From NCBI RefSeq assembly GCF_902753875.1, contig NZ_CADDTS010000033.1, positions 51,043 through 115,042 of the forward strand: 64,000 nt of DNA. Reading direction: 5' to 3'. A program made the translations under genes and the position numbers. Of the stretch, positions 19,158-28,477 are shown one piece after another. Each line of letters starts with the position of its first letter. Position 1 is the first letter of the stretch. The notes beneath the pieces are model-generated. The model made no database searches, was not told the origin of the DNA, and saw nothing but the letters and a program-made list of their open reading frames with translations. Source of the DNA: Acinetobacter bouvetii (GTDB taxonomy: Bacteria; Pseudomonadota; Gammaproteobacteria; Pseudomonadales; Moraxellaceae).

Positions 19158-22100
19158 TTATGACTCCGCAACTAAACCGTATTCTTTTGCCTGTTCCAAA
19201 TCGACAGTGACTAATTTTGAGGTGCCCGGTTCCGGCATAGTAACACCTAATAAATCGGTTGCCATCGTCATTGCAACTTTATTATGGGTAATGTAAATGA
19301 ATTGCACTTGTTCAGAAAGTTCTTTTACCAAATTACAAAACCGACCCACGTTTGCATCATCCAATGGTGCATCAACTTCATCCAGAACACAGAACGGCGC
19401 CGGATTTAAACGGAAGATGGCAAACACCAATGCCAATGCTGTTAATGCTTTTTCACCACCAGAAAGTAGTGCCAAGGAACTGTTACGTTTACCCGGTGGT
19501 CTGGCCATTAGTTTTACACCCGATTGCCAGTCATCTTCAAGGCTTAAACTCGCTTCCCCACCATTAAATACTTTAGGGAACAGCTCCTGCAGTTCATGAT
19601 TCACCTGATCAAAGGTATTCATAAACAATTTGCGGGTTTCCTGATCAATACTCTTCATGGCCGCTTGCAACTGCTCGACCGTTTTTTCCAGGTCTTGAAT
19701 CTGATGGCTCAGCTCTTCAAAGCGTTTCGAGACTTCTTCATATTCTTCTGAAGCTGCCAGATTGACCGCACCGAGTTTTTCAAACTGCTGCTGGGCTTTT
19801 TCCAGGCTGTGCTGATGGCTTGCCACATCAATATTCAGCCCGGTAAGCGCTTCACTATTCATTTCTTTCAGCTGCTCAGAATAATGCTGCAGATCGGACT
19901 TAGCCGCTTGCCAGGCCAGACGTTTTTCTTCCAGCTGGGTACGCAGCTTTTCATCTTGCTGCTGATGTTGATGGCGCTGCTCGGTTAGGCTTTGCTGTTT
20001 TTGCTGAATATTATTCAGTTCAACTTGCCATTCCGACCAGGTTTTTTGCAGTTTTTCCGTGATCTGAGCCTGTTCGCCAAACTGTGATTCTAAAGCCGGT
20101 AACTCGAGTTGGACCGGATCAATAAACTTTTTCGCCTGCTCCATTTGCGACAGAATCTGCTGGTACTGTGCTTTCAGGAAGCTGCTGTCTTTGTCTAACA
20201 GTTCAATTTGTTGTGTGGTCTGTACCGATTGGCGACGCACCAATTCCAGTTCCTGCTGCACCTGCTGCGCCTGTTGCTGGCTGTCATCCAGCTGCTCGGT
20301 TAATGCATCCACCTGAAACTGCATGGTTTTATAGTTCGGCAGGTTTTGCTCCAGCTTGAGATTCAAGGCATGCAGATCAATCTCCAGATCGTCTTTTTGC
20401 ATGGCATCTTCTTCAAGCTGCTCATCCAGTTGTGCCAGTTGATGTGCCAGCTGTTGCTTTTGTAGCTCAAAGGCCTGTTGGGCGGTTTGAACTTTGGTGA
20501 TATTGAGCTCGATTTGCTGGGTCGCCTGAATCTCTTTACGTAGTAGTTGCTGATCGGTTTTCAGCTGCTCATCGACGGTTTGCACCTGAGTGCGTAGCTC
20601 TGCAACCTGGGTCTGTAACTGACTGTGCTCGGCTTGCTTATCAACCAGTAACTGTTCGATTTCATCCAGACGGATACGATGGCTCAGCGCCCCCTGACCG
20701 GCTTGGCTGGCTTCGTCATAGTATAGGCCAATCACCCAGTCTGCCCCGACATGATAACCGTCCAGACTTAACACCGACTGCCCGGCTTTCAACTGGCTTT
20801 GCAGCGACAATGCCTGCTGCAAATCAGTGGCTACGGCAACATTTTGCCACAATGAAGACTGCGGCGATTCAATCCAGCTGGCCAGACTTGGACAACCCGA
20901 CAACTGTATCGATTCGGCCGCGACCTGAGCAGTCAATTGGCGAGCCACACTGTCAGCAAAGTCACTGGCCGATTCCAGCCAATGTGCCGACAGCCATTTG
21001 GCCAGAAATTTCTCGATCAATGCTGCATGACTTTTGGCTTCATCACGAAGCGTCAAGACCTGCATCAGCTGCGGTTGGTCGGGCTTGCTTTGTGAACTGA
21101 CTTTGACCAGCAACTGATTTAAATGTTTTTGTTCAGCCTGTAAAACCTGAATTTCCGCATTCAGCTGATTCAGTGTGCTTTGCTGGGACTGATACTGGAT
21201 CTGCAAATCATCTAACTGCAACTGGACATCAATAATGCTTTGCTCGCGTTGCAACTGCTGACCCAAAGCCTCTTGCTTGGTCTGCATCAGCTGTTCCATG
21301 GCATCCAGCTGACTTTGATTTTGAATCTGCGCAGCTTGCTGTTGCAGGGTTTGCTTTTGCTGTTCAATGCGCAAAATATTTTTCGCCAACTGTTCACTCT
21401 GTGCCAGCATCTGCATCTTTTGCTGCTGCTGTTTTTCCACCTGAGTTTTGACTTGTTCAAACTGCTGCAAAACTTGCTGTTGCTGCGCTTTTAAGTCTGT
21501 GAGACCCTGACTTTTTTGCTGATTATTGCTTTCTTGTTGTTGTAGTTGTTCACTCTGAACTTCATTTTGTTCCTGCAAACTTTCCAGTTGCAGTTCAATC
21601 AGTTGCATACGCTCTTTGGTCTGCGCCTTTTGCTGTTCAAGCTGGGCCAAAGTCGCGGTATTTTGCTGGAACAAGGACTGTTTTTGTTCCAGCGTCATTT
21701 TCAGTTCAGCCAGTTTCTTTTCGGCCTGCTGCCATTCGGTTTGCAGCGGTGTGGACTGTTGAATCAGGCGTTGAAACAACTCGCTGGTGGCGGTCAAATC
21801 ATGTTCCAAAGTGGTCAATTCGGAACGCACCAACTTGAAGTGATCGCCCAAATCGTTCATTTGCACTGTATATTCTTGCTGCAAGCGACTGCTTTGCTCA
21901 CACTGGAAAGACAGCACTTCAATTTTAATGGTGCGAATCTGGGTTTCCAGTTCTTTATACTGAATTGCAGTTTCCGCCTGACGTTTCAGGGTTTTCAGCT
22001 GCGATTTCAGCTCAGAGGCAATATCTTCCAAACGCGATAAATTTTGCGTAGTGTGGTCCAAGTGCAGCATGGTTTCACGGCGCCGTGCCTGATAACGTGA

Positions 22101-22610
22101 AACGCCGGCTGCTTCTTCAATAAACACCCGCATTTCTTCAGGTTTGGCATCCACCAGACGGTTGATCATGCCCTGTTCAATAATCGCGTATGAACGTGGA
22201 CCTAGACCGGTGCCCAGGAAAATATCAGTAATGTCACGACGACGACATTTGGTGCCATTCAAAAAATATTCGGATTTGCCATCGCGATTGACCTGACGAC
22301 GTACCGCCAGTTCATTATAGGCATTATAAGCGCCACCCAGCTTGCCATAGGTATTGTCAAAACGCAGTTCGACACTGGCCACGCCCACCGGTTTACGTTT
22401 TGCCGTGCCGGTAAAAATCACGTCCTGCATGCTGCCACCACGCAGCTGGCGCGCACTGGATTCCCCCATGACCCAACGTATGGCATCAATCACATTCGAT
22501 TTACCACAACCATTGGGTCCAACCACAGCGGTACGATTCGCCTTGAAATGTAAAGTCGTACTATCGGCAAAAGATTTGAAGCCGGAAAGTTTTAAGCTGC
22601 TTAAACGCAT
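19158..22610 (-). CDS. smc: Chromosome segregation protein SMC
   Basis: SMC forms the ATPase ring of the Smc-ScpAB condensin. The 1150-residue protein begins MRLSSLKLSGFKSFAD with Walker A GPNGCGKS (31-38). It has two very long Gln/Leu-rich coiled coils around a hinge (roughly residues 500-650), then the ABC signature LLSGGEKALTALAL and Walker B VLDEVDAPLDDANV. The ATG at 22610 fits the family; upstream in-frame codons overlap the gntR end. Its partners scpA and scpB are at 4.4-5.8 kb. The antisense open frames over this gene are composition artefacts. Confidence 0.97.
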   Translation of the reverse strand: MRLSSLKLSGFKSFADSTTLHFKANRTAVVGPNGCGKSNVIDAIRWVMGESSARQLRGGSMQDVIFTGTAKRKPVGVASVELRFDNTYGKLGGAYNAYNELAVRRQVNRDGKSEYFLNGTKCRRRDITDIFLGTGLGPRSYAIIEQGMINRLVDAKPEEMRVFIEEAAGVSRYQARRRETMLHLDHTTQNLSRLEDIASELKSQLKTLKRQAETAIQYKELETQIRTIKIEVLSFQCEQSSRLQQEYTVQMNDLGDHFKLVRSELTTLEHDLTATSELFQRLIQQSTPLQTEWQQAEKKLAELKMTLEQKQSLFQQNTATLAQLEQQKAQTKERMQLIELQLESLQEQNEVQSEQLQQQESNNQQKSQGLTDLKAQQQQVLQQFEQVKTQVEKQQQQKMQMLAQSEQLAKNILRIEQQKQTLQQQAAQIQNQSQLDAMEQLMQTKQEALGQQLQREQSIIDVQLQLDDLQIQYQSQQSTLNQLNAEIQVLQAEQKHLNQLLVKVSSQSKPDQPQLMQVLTLRDEAKSHAALIEKFLAKWLSAHWLESASDFADSVARQLTAQVAAESIQLSGCPSLASWIESPQSSLWQNVAVATDLQQALSLQSQLKAGQSVLSLDGYHVGADWVIGLYYDEASQAGQGALSHRIRLDEIEQLLVDKQAEHSQLQTQVAELRTQVQTVDEQLKTDQQLLRKEIQATQQIELNITKVQTAQQAFELQKQQLAHQLAQLDEQLEEDAMQKDDLEIDLHALNLKLEQNLPNYKTMQFQVDALTEQLDDSQQQAQQVQQELELVRRQSVQTTQQIELLDKDSSFLKAQYQQILSQMEQAKKFIDPVQLELPALESQFGEQAQITEKLQKTWSEWQVELNNIQQKQQSLTEQRHQHQQQDEKLRTQLEEKRLAWQAAKSDLQHYSEQLKEMNSEALTGLNIDVASHQHSLEKAQQQFEKLGAVNLAASEEYEEVSKRFEELSHQIQDLEKTVEQLQAAMKSIDQETRKLFMNTFDQVNHELQELFPKVFNGGEASLSLEDDWQSGVKLMARPPGKRNSSLALLSGGEKALTALALVFAIFRLNPAPFCVLDEVDAPLDDANVGRFCNLVKELSEQVQFIYITHNKVAMTMATDLLGVTMPEPGTSKLVTVDLEQAKEYGLVAES

Positions 22611-22620
22611 AATGTCCTGA

Positions 22621-23316
22621 TCAACGTCGTGAACGTCTTGCCCATGCAAGTTCGATTTGTTTCATCCGTGTTAGTGATTCCAACACAAGGTTACGCAAGT
22701 GTCGACAAAAATCATCCATAAATAAAGTAGCTTGTTGTGATTTTCGGATCAAAACAGCATCAGTCACCAATTTAAATAATTCAAATGATTCCTGAAGCTC
22801 GCGACGGGAGATATTCAAGGTTAAAAAATAGCTGCGGCGCAGTGAAGGTAACAGCTCTTGATAAACCTTCATCAAGTAAGGATTACCCACCATTTCATGC
22901 TGGCGAGCCAAACCCTGAAAGATTAAGTCATAGAATTTTTCGGTATGTCCCTGACGCGTTTCTTCATGCAATTGCTCCAATAAAGCCTGAATCCGTTCTG
23001 CTTCATGGCTACGCCAGGTTTCTGCCATCCGGTGCACAATCTGCCCGGTCAGCAAGGCACACATCTCAAACAAGGCCCGTACCTGCTGGGCCGACATTTC
23101 CGAGACAATGGCACCACGGCGGGGGTAAATTTCGATCAGCTGGGTACGTTCCAGCAACAGCAGCGCTTCACGCACCGAACCACGGCTGACATCCAGCTCA
23201 GATGAAATCCGCAATTCCTGAATGCGTTCACCTTCGACCAGTTCACCGCGAATGATCTGCTCACTAATATGCTTGGCAATCTGTTCGGACAAACTGTCCT
23301 TTTCTTGTTCTTGCAT
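22621..23316 (-). CDS. GntR family transcriptional regulator (FadR/FCD subfamily)
   Basis: A 231-residue regulator. The N-terminal winged helix (LSEQIAKHISEQIIRGELVEGERIQE, then ELDVSRGSVREALLLLE) is followed by an all-helical FCD effector domain. FCD members usually sense small carboxylic acids. The gene ends 10 nt before smc, so it is probably co-transcribed with smc-zipA, which is an unusual partner for a metabolic repressor. A possible operator, TTGTCAGACAG, is 102 nt upstream. No ligand can be assigned. Confidence 0.88.
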   Translation of the reverse strand: MQEQEKDSLSEQIAKHISEQIIRGELVEGERIQELRISSELDVSRGSVREALLLLERTQLIEIYPRRGAIVSEMSAQQVRALFEMCALLTGQIVHRMAETWRSHEAERIQALLEQLHEETRQGHTEKFYDLIFQGLARQHEMVGNPYLMKVYQELLPSLRRSYFLTLNISRRELQESFELFKLVTDAVLIRKSQQATLFMDDFCRHLRNLVLESLTRMKQIELAWARRSRR

Positions 23317-23561
23317 ACTGTTCCTATCTTGTTTTTATAAGATACAATCAAAAGCTTGTAGATACATCTGACTGTTACTTGCTTTTTTACTTAATTTTAA
23401 CTGCAAAAAGAATGACATTGTCAGACAGTTTTTAAGTCGGTAAGGCCAATCTCATTTTTGATAAGCGAACCGGATAAAATCACCCTGTTTTAGGGAATTG
23501 TGTATCCTGCTCTCTCTTCCATCATAAGTGATTCATTTTAATTATGAAATACTATTGATTT
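23317..23561. promoter_or_regulatory. Upstream region of the GntR gene with a candidate operator
   Basis: AT-rich DNA containing TTGTCAGACAG (23418-23428), a near-palindrome of the TTGTCnGACAA kind bound by several FCD-type GntR proteins. No other signal was recognised here. Confidence 0.3.
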
Positions 23562-23666
23562 CTACTGGCTGGTATTTGGTGTAACTACCGGATGCAACAG
23601 GCGCTGGCGTGAATAGCGGTACCAGCTCACCCCTGTTTCATACATTTTGAATGGCTTGGTAAACAT
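23562..23666 (-). CDS. Candidate 34-residue small protein overlapping the exporter stop
   Basis: A short frame whose ATG (23664-23666) overlaps the TAA of the upstream TauE-like gene. It encodes a basic, aromatic peptide (VSWYRYSRQRLLHPVV core). The overlap suggests translational coupling, and codon choice looks protein-like. No strong ribosome site is seen, and no family is recognised. It could equally be chance. Confidence 0.3.
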   Translation of the reverse strand: MFTKPFKMYETGVSWYRYSRQRLLHPVVTPNTSQ

Positions 23667-24475
23667 TAAAAATAGGTGGAAAAACCTTGATAAATAAAAT
23701 ATATCCCCACGACTGACAATAGACAGGCAAAGCATCTTTTCAGCATGGCTGGCGATAATTTATGCGCGACTTTAGCGCCTAATTTGGCAGTCATAAAGCT
23801 CATGATACTAATCCCAATAAAGGCATAAATATGCACATAGCCAATACTATGCGGTATTTCAGCTTCCGTATTGGAACCAAACCACATAAAACCTAAAGCA
23901 CCAGCAATTGCAATCGGTAATCCACCTGCAGCTGAAGTTGCCACCGCTTTCTGAATCACCACGCCATGACGGCTTAGATACGGCACCGTCAGACTGCCCC
24001 CACCAATACCAAAAATCGCTGAGGCCACCCCAATGCCCGCACCCGCCAGAATTTGCATGCCTTTGGACGGTAGATGATGCTCAGGATTCACTGGCTTGCT
24101 GGCACCATTAAACATGGTATAGGCCACCCAGACCGCAAAGAAGCCAATCACCAGCTGTAAGCCTTGACCGGACATATAGTCCGCCACACCCGCCCCTAAA
24201 AAAGCCCCTAATGCCAGACCGGGCGCCAGATTACGAAACACATTCCACATCACCGCGCCTCTTTTATGATGTGCGCTCACTGAACTGATGGAAGTGACAA
24301 TAATAGTGGCCAAAGAAGTCCCCACAGCCAGATGCATAATCACTGCAGGATCATAATGTAACTGGGTAAATACGATATACAGAATCGGGACAATAATCAG
24401 ACCGCCACCAACCCCAAACAGCCCGGCAGCAAAACCCGCCATTGCACCAATCAATAAATATATGATTAACTCCAT
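23666..24475 (-). CDS. TauE/SafE family sulfite or organosulfonate exporter-like permease
   Basis: A 269-residue inner-membrane protein with seven to eight predicted helices and the two-fold repeat of the TauE/SafE family. The glycine-rich GLFGVGGGLIIVP near the start is echoed by AIFGIGGGSLTVPYL in the middle. Family members export sulfite, sulfoacetate or related anions; the substrate here is unknown. It is divergent from birA with 30 nt between start codons. Confidence 0.88.
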   Translation of the reverse strand: MELIIYLLIGAMAGFAAGLFGVGGGLIIVPILYIVFTQLHYDPAVIMHLAVGTSLATIIVTSISSVSAHHKRGAVMWNVFRNLAPGLALGAFLGAGVADYMSGQGLQLVIGFFAVWVAYTMFNGASKPVNPEHHLPSKGMQILAGAGIGVASAIFGIGGGSLTVPYLSRHGVVIQKAVATSAAGGLPIAIAGALGFMWFGSNTEAEIPHSIGYVHIYAFIGISIMSFMTAKLGAKVAHKLSPAMLKRCFACLLSVVGIYFIYQGFSTYF

Positions 24476-24505
24476 TATTCACATTCCACTATTGCTTAGA
24501 TTTAA

Positions 24506-25264
24506 ATGGATTTAGAGACCCGACAACTGCAAAAAATCCTCGATGATGCGCATCAGCTTCCTGAAGTGTTGATACTCAAACCGGTCACCACCTCAACCAA
24601 TGATGATGTGCGTGAAATTGCGCTCAAAGGTGTGCAGAGCATTCTGGTCTGTAGTACCCGGCAAACTCAAGGTCGTGGACAGCGTCAACGACAGTGGGTA
24701 TCCCCTGAAGGCAACATCTATTTAAGCACATTGCTGAATACCCGAACAGCTATTGACGGGCGGCTTGCACTTGAAATTGCATTAAATATTCTGCAAATGC
24801 CGAGTTTGCAAGATCTAGATTTGCAAGTGAAATGGCCGAATGACCTGTATAGCCGTCAGGGTAAATGGGGCGGCATTCTGGTCGAACCGATTTCTACCCA
24901 TCAGGTGATTGTCGGAGTTGGTCTCAATCTGGCACCAATTCCCAAAGAACAGATTGACCAGCATGCCACCTCACTCCGTGAATTAGGATTACAGGATATT
25001 TCCCGTATTCAGCTGATTGCGGAATTGTATATGGCCATTCAACAAGCCAGCGCATGGTTTGATCATGATTGTCATAATCTGGCAGCACGTTTTAATCACT
25101 ATGCTGCTTTTAAAAATCAAGCCGTTGAATTTGAACATCATTCAGGGCTATGCTCGGGGATCTTTGCAGGCATTCAGGATGACGGTTCGGTTCGCATTGA
25201 AACCCCTGAAGGTGTGCAACAGTTTTATCAGGGCCGCTTGCGTCTTTTAGCCGCATCTGCGTAG
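24506..25264 (+). CDS. birA: Biotin-[acetyl-CoA-carboxylase] ligase without DNA-binding domain
   Basis: BirA activates biotin to biotinyl-AMP and attaches it to the BCCP subunit of acetyl-CoA carboxylase. The 252-residue protein has the biotinyl-AMP loop GRGQRQRQW (56-64), KWPNDLY and GKWGGILVE motifs and a small C-terminal SH3-like domain. Only about 20 residues precede the catalytic domain, so the N-terminal HTH that makes E. coli BirA a repressor is absent; this enzyme cannot itself regulate the bio operon by that route. It is followed by coaX after 9 nt. Confidence 0.94.
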   Translation: MDLETRQLQKILDDAHQLPEVLILKPVTTSTNDDVREIALKGVQSILVCSTRQTQGRGQRQRQWVSPEGNIYLSTLLNTRTAIDGRLALEIALNILQMPSLQDLDLQVKWPNDLYSRQGKWGGILVEPISTHQVIVGVGLNLAPIPKEQIDQHATSLRELGLQDISRIQLIAELYMAIQQASAWFDHDCHNLAARFNHYAAFKNQAVEFEHHSGLCSGIFAGIQDDGSVRIETPEGVQQFYQGRLRLLAASA

Positions 25265-25273
25265 AGAAATACC

Positions 25274-26011
25274 ATGAAGAATCTATGGCTGGATATAGGC
25301 AATACCCGTCTTAAATACTGGATTACCGAGAATCATCAGGTGATTGAACATGCAGCTGAACTGCATTTGCAATCGCCTGCCGAACTGCTGCTCGGTCTGA
25401 TTCAGCATTTTAAAGGTTTAGAGCTGAATCAGGTGGGTGTGTCTTCGGTTCAGGACAAAAAAAACAATGAGCGCATCCAGAAAATTCTCAAGTTTTTAAA
25501 TGTACCAGTGACTTTTGCCAAAGTGCATGCTGAATATAAAGGCTTACGCTGCGCCTATGAAGATACCAGCAAGTTCGGGATTGACCGTTGGCTGCAAATG
25601 CTCGCTGTGGTCAACAATCCTGAGCAAAAATACTGTGTGATCAGTTGTGGTACGGCGCTGACCATCGATTTAACGGATGGTTTACAGCATTTAGGCGGTT
25701 ATATTTTGCCAAACCTGTATTTGCAGCGCGATTCCCTGATTCAAAATACCAAAGGTATTAAAATTCCGGATGCCTCCTTTGATGAGCTCACCCCGGGCCG
25801 CAATACCATTGATGCAGTGCATCATGGCATTCTACTCAGTCTGGTCAGTACCATAGAAAAGGTATTAAACAAGTATCCGAGCCAGCTGATTTTAACTGGC
25901 GGCGATGCCCCCTTATTTGCCAAATATCTTGCACAGTATCAGCCTGTGATTGAGCCTGATCTGCTGCTCAAAGGTCTGCAAAATTACATTTATTCTTTGG
26001 CTGAAGCCTGA
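25274..26011 (+). CDS. coaX: Type III pantothenate kinase
   Basis: CoaX phosphorylates pantothenate in the first step of coenzyme A synthesis; the type III enzyme is not feedback-inhibited by CoA. The 245-residue ASKHA-fold protein has [10 protein letters not shown] near the start, [10 protein letters not shown] in the middle, the [10 protein letters not shown] phosphate loop and LTGGDAPL at the end. It lies 9 nt downstream of birA, the birA-coaX pairing common in gamma-proteobacteria, and converges on a hydrolase gene. Confidence 0.94.
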   Translation: MKNLWLDIGNTRLKYWITENHQVIEHAAELHLQSPAELLLGLIQHFKGLELNQVGVSSVQDKKNNERIQKILKFLNVPVTFAKVHAEYKGLRCAYEDTSKFGIDRWLQMLAVVNNPEQKYCVISCGTALTIDLTDGLQHLGGYILPNLYLQRDSLIQNTKGIKIPDASFDELTPGRNTIDAVHHGILLSLVSTIEKVLNKYPSQLILTGGDAPLFAKYLAQYQPVIEPDLLLKGLQNYIYSLAEA

Positions 26012-26027
26012 TTTTAAAGTATAGGAT

Positions 26028-26591
26028 TTAGCGAATCAGATAAGGCTGGATCACCTGCCAGACTTCAGGCAATTCGGTACAGCCTTCAGAATCAATAAAA
26101 TGCCCCTGATGCCGGGCTGCAACTAGTTCGGCATCCAGACTTTTAGCCTGTTCAATACTGAACTTGGGCAGCACATGATTATCCCCTTCTGAATAAATCA
26201 CCACCCGATGCTGAATCTGACGTTTGAGCAATTCAAAATCTATTCGGGCTGCATCAATAAAAGGATTAACCTCATCCAAGCGTCCTAAACGGCCATTAAA
26301 ACCGGCAATCAAAACCAGTTGTCGTATAGGCTGTGTTTTTAACTGCCGGGATAAATAATGCAGTGCCGCAATACAACCCAAGCTATGTGCAATCACAATA
26401 CTGTTTTCATCCAGATGCCCCGCCTGTCCTGTGATTTGTGATTCCCACACGGATAACTTGGGACGCGGTGAAGGATCCAGACGCAAGATTTTCAAACTAA
26501 AATACTCTTGATCCGCAAGCTGTTGAAACCACGGATACCAGTTTTCTTCCGGGCTGGCGGTATAACCATGTATCACCATCACTTGAGCCAT
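26028..26591 (-). CDS. RBBP9/YdeN family alpha/beta hydrolase (second of tandem pair)
   Basis: A 187-residue serine hydrolase of the RBBP9/YdeN group: VMVIHGYTASPEENWYPWF at the start, nucleophile elbow AHSLGC, Asp in YSEGDNHV and His in HQGHFIDSEG, all in order. The natural substrate of this family is mostly unknown. The start is set at ATG 26591, which directly begins the conserved first strand. It is a paralogue of the next gene upstream, and the two are probably a tandem duplication. Confidence 0.83.
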   Translation of the reverse strand: MAQVMVIHGYTASPEENWYPWFQQLADQEYFSLKILRLDPSPRPKLSVWESQITGQAGHLDENSIVIAHSLGCIAALHYLSRQLKTQPIRQLVLIAGFNGRLGRLDEVNPFIDAARIDFELLKRQIQHRVVIYSEGDNHVLPKFSIEQAKSLDAELVAARHQGHFIDSEGCTELPEVWQVIQPYLIR

Positions 26592-26757
26592 TGTTATTTT
26601 TCCATCTGTTTTAGCCATTTGAGTGTGCAATACATTCAGGCGCAATCTGATGATTGAATTGTTAGTTATTTTATAAACTGAGTTGCTCAGATAAAGTAAA
26701 TTGCAGAGATTTTCCTCTGCAATTTGTTAGATGATGTTCTAATTTTTACATAGATAA

Positions 26758-27333
26758 TCAATGCACTAATAAGGGATGCAGCACATCCCACACCTCTTTA
26801 CATTCCTCAAAACCATCACTACGCATAAAATGCCCGGCATGATTCACTTCCTGCATTTGAGCATTAATGTAATGCCCCAATAGCACAGCTTTAGGCGGGG
26901 ACACATAAGGATCATCACAGGAAAAAAATAAAACCCGGGTCGCAATCTGTTTTTGCAAAATGGCCATGTCCAATTTGGCCTGCCGAATAAAACCGTCCAA
27001 TTCTGGTAATGCGGTTAATTTATCCTTAAAACCGGCCACCAGAATCAGCCCTTTAATCTGTTTTTCACTGAGCGCCTTGGTGAGAAAATGTAGACTGGCC
27101 AAGCAGCCTAGACTATGTGCCACAACAATACTGTCTTGATCTAATTGTGGCATTTGCAACCCTAAAGCATGTTGCCAGTTTTGAAAATTTGGGGTATTGG
27201 CATCAGGTAAGATCAGTCGTCTTGCCACATGACCTGAATGCTGGATTTGCTGGCCCAGCCATGGAAACCAATGATCATTAGGAGATGCCTGATCACCATG
27301 AACGATATAAACTTTCTTTTGAAATTGTGACAT
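26758..27333 (-). CDS. RBBP9/YdeN family alpha/beta hydrolase (first of tandem pair)
   Basis: A 191-residue paralogue of the downstream gene with the same motif order: VYIVHGDQASPNDHWFPWL, AHSLGC, Asp in FSCDDPYVSP and His in NHAGHFMRSDGF, ending EVWDVLHPLL. Both lack a signal peptide and are probably cytoplasmic. The spacer of 166 nt between them holds no obvious terminator, so they may be co-transcribed. Function unknown beyond hydrolase. Confidence 0.83.
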   Translation of the reverse strand: MSQFQKKVYIVHGDQASPNDHWFPWLGQQIQHSGHVARRLILPDANTPNFQNWQHALGLQMPQLDQDSIVVAHSLGCLASLHFLTKALSEKQIKGLILVAGFKDKLTALPELDGFIRQAKLDMAILQKQIATRVLFFSCDDPYVSPPKAVLLGHYINAQMQEVNHAGHFMRSDGFEECKEVWDVLHPLLVH

Positions 27334-27405
27334 AGCTGTTCTTCTTATTATAGATTGTAAAATGGTTCATCTTTATTCAATCATCATATGTCGATTAGAG
27401 GAAAA

Positions 27406-27441
27406 AAATCCAGCCTCTTCATCACAAAATAGGCTGGATTT
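27406..27441 (-). terminator. Terminator of the CsgG-family gene
   Basis: AAATCCAGCCT (27406-27416) and AGGCTGGATTT (27431-27441) form an 11-bp stem followed on the minus strand by a T-run. Confidence 0.85.
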
Positions 27442-27513
27442 ATTCGAAAGTCTTTCTAACAATAGCTCTGCTATAAACATTTTCAGTTCATGCTCAGCCA
27501 TGCGTCTAAAAGC

Positions 27514-28233
27514 TTATTTTTTTGCCGCGACAATCTTCTGGGTAGAAAACTCTGCGACTTGCTCCAACACGTTTGACACCAGTGGCTCCAGTGCTGTTCC
27601 TTTAATACCTACAGCACCACCCGCACCGGCAAGGTCATTAAAACTCACCCCATAACTACGATTCTGGCCATTATCCGAGAAGGTTTGTGAACCTAAAACT
27701 CGACCGTTTTCAACATCTAGAATTTTAATGTCCAGACTTAGATCAGCCGATTTACTGGTTTGTTTCATACTACCTAAAACTGGAACAAAGTTAGGAATAT
27801 AACCACCAGCAATATCTTTCTTCTTGGTGCTTACCGCAATAGAAGTCACAGCACCAGTAATCACATATTTCGCAGGTGTCAATTTTAAGGTTTTTCCAGC
27901 CAGCGCCATTTCAGATTTTAAGGTCTCCAGTGCTTCACGGTCTTGAATATCAAAGCAGCCAGTTGCCTGTAGACGGGAAGTTAACAGACTGGATAAGCTT
28001 TTTTCTGCACCCGGAAAAGTATTTGAAGATTCCCCCGAGGCCATTTGTGCAAGCTGTGCCAGACCCGACATTGGATTGTTCACTGCGCCAGTTGCATTTT
28101 GACAACCCGCAGCCTTACAGGTTAAATCATTCACCAAAACCGTGGCAACAGGTTGAGTGCACTCAGCCGCATAGGCGCCTGTGGTTAAAAGAAATGCTCC
28201 GATTGCAACTAGCAATTTATTTTGCTTATTCAT
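27514..28233 (-). CDS. CsgG/HfaB-related secreted protein
   Basis: A 239-residue protein with a type I signal peptide (cleavage near AYAAEC). The domain pattern is that of CsgG-like proteins: a conserved ALETLKSEMAL helix, AKYVITGAVTSI strand, then SADLSLDIKILDVENGRVLGSQTFS and a glycine-rich GAGGAVGIKG near the end. CsgG forms the curli secretion pore, but that is a lipoprotein, whereas no lipobox is seen here and no curli subunit genes are nearby. The fold assignment is moderately firm; the role is unknown. Confidence 0.7.
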   Translation of the reverse strand: MNKQNKLLVAIGAFLLTTGAYAAECTQPVATVLVNDLTCKAAGCQNATGAVNNPMSGLAQLAQMASGESSNTFPGAEKSLSSLLTSRLQATGCFDIQDREALETLKSEMALAGKTLKLTPAKYVITGAVTSIAVSTKKKDIAGGYIPNFVPVLGSMKQTSKSADLSLDIKILDVENGRVLGSQTFSDNGQNRSYGVSFNDLAGAGGAVGIKGTALEPLVSNVLEQVAEFSTQKIVAAKK

Positions 28234-28431
28234 TATTTACCCTCTTTAAAAAAATATATTCGTCAAAACCACTGGACGAAAAAATCTATTTATACCTGAA
28301 AGTGATATTTTTGTCTTGGACAATTAACTATTAATTAATAGTAAAAGTAAATTTTTATAAATAGTTATGAACAAGATAAATATACTTTTTATTTTAAAAC
28401 TGACTTCAAAACATTTAAATCTGCAATAAAA

Positions 28432-28450
28432 AAGGCGCAGGATGCGCCTT
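28432..28450 (-). terminator. ffh terminator
   Basis: AAGGCGCA and TGCGCCTT form an 8-bp stem, followed on the minus strand by TTTTT, 27 nt after the ffh stop. Confidence 0.85.
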
Positions 28451-28477
28451 CTTCGGATTGATCAGTAAAGCTCAATC

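Noticed and set aside
19297..22620. Many open frames opposite smc
   Set aside because: They arise from the Gln/Leu-rich coiled coil read in antisense, and encode Leu/Phe-rich nonsense.
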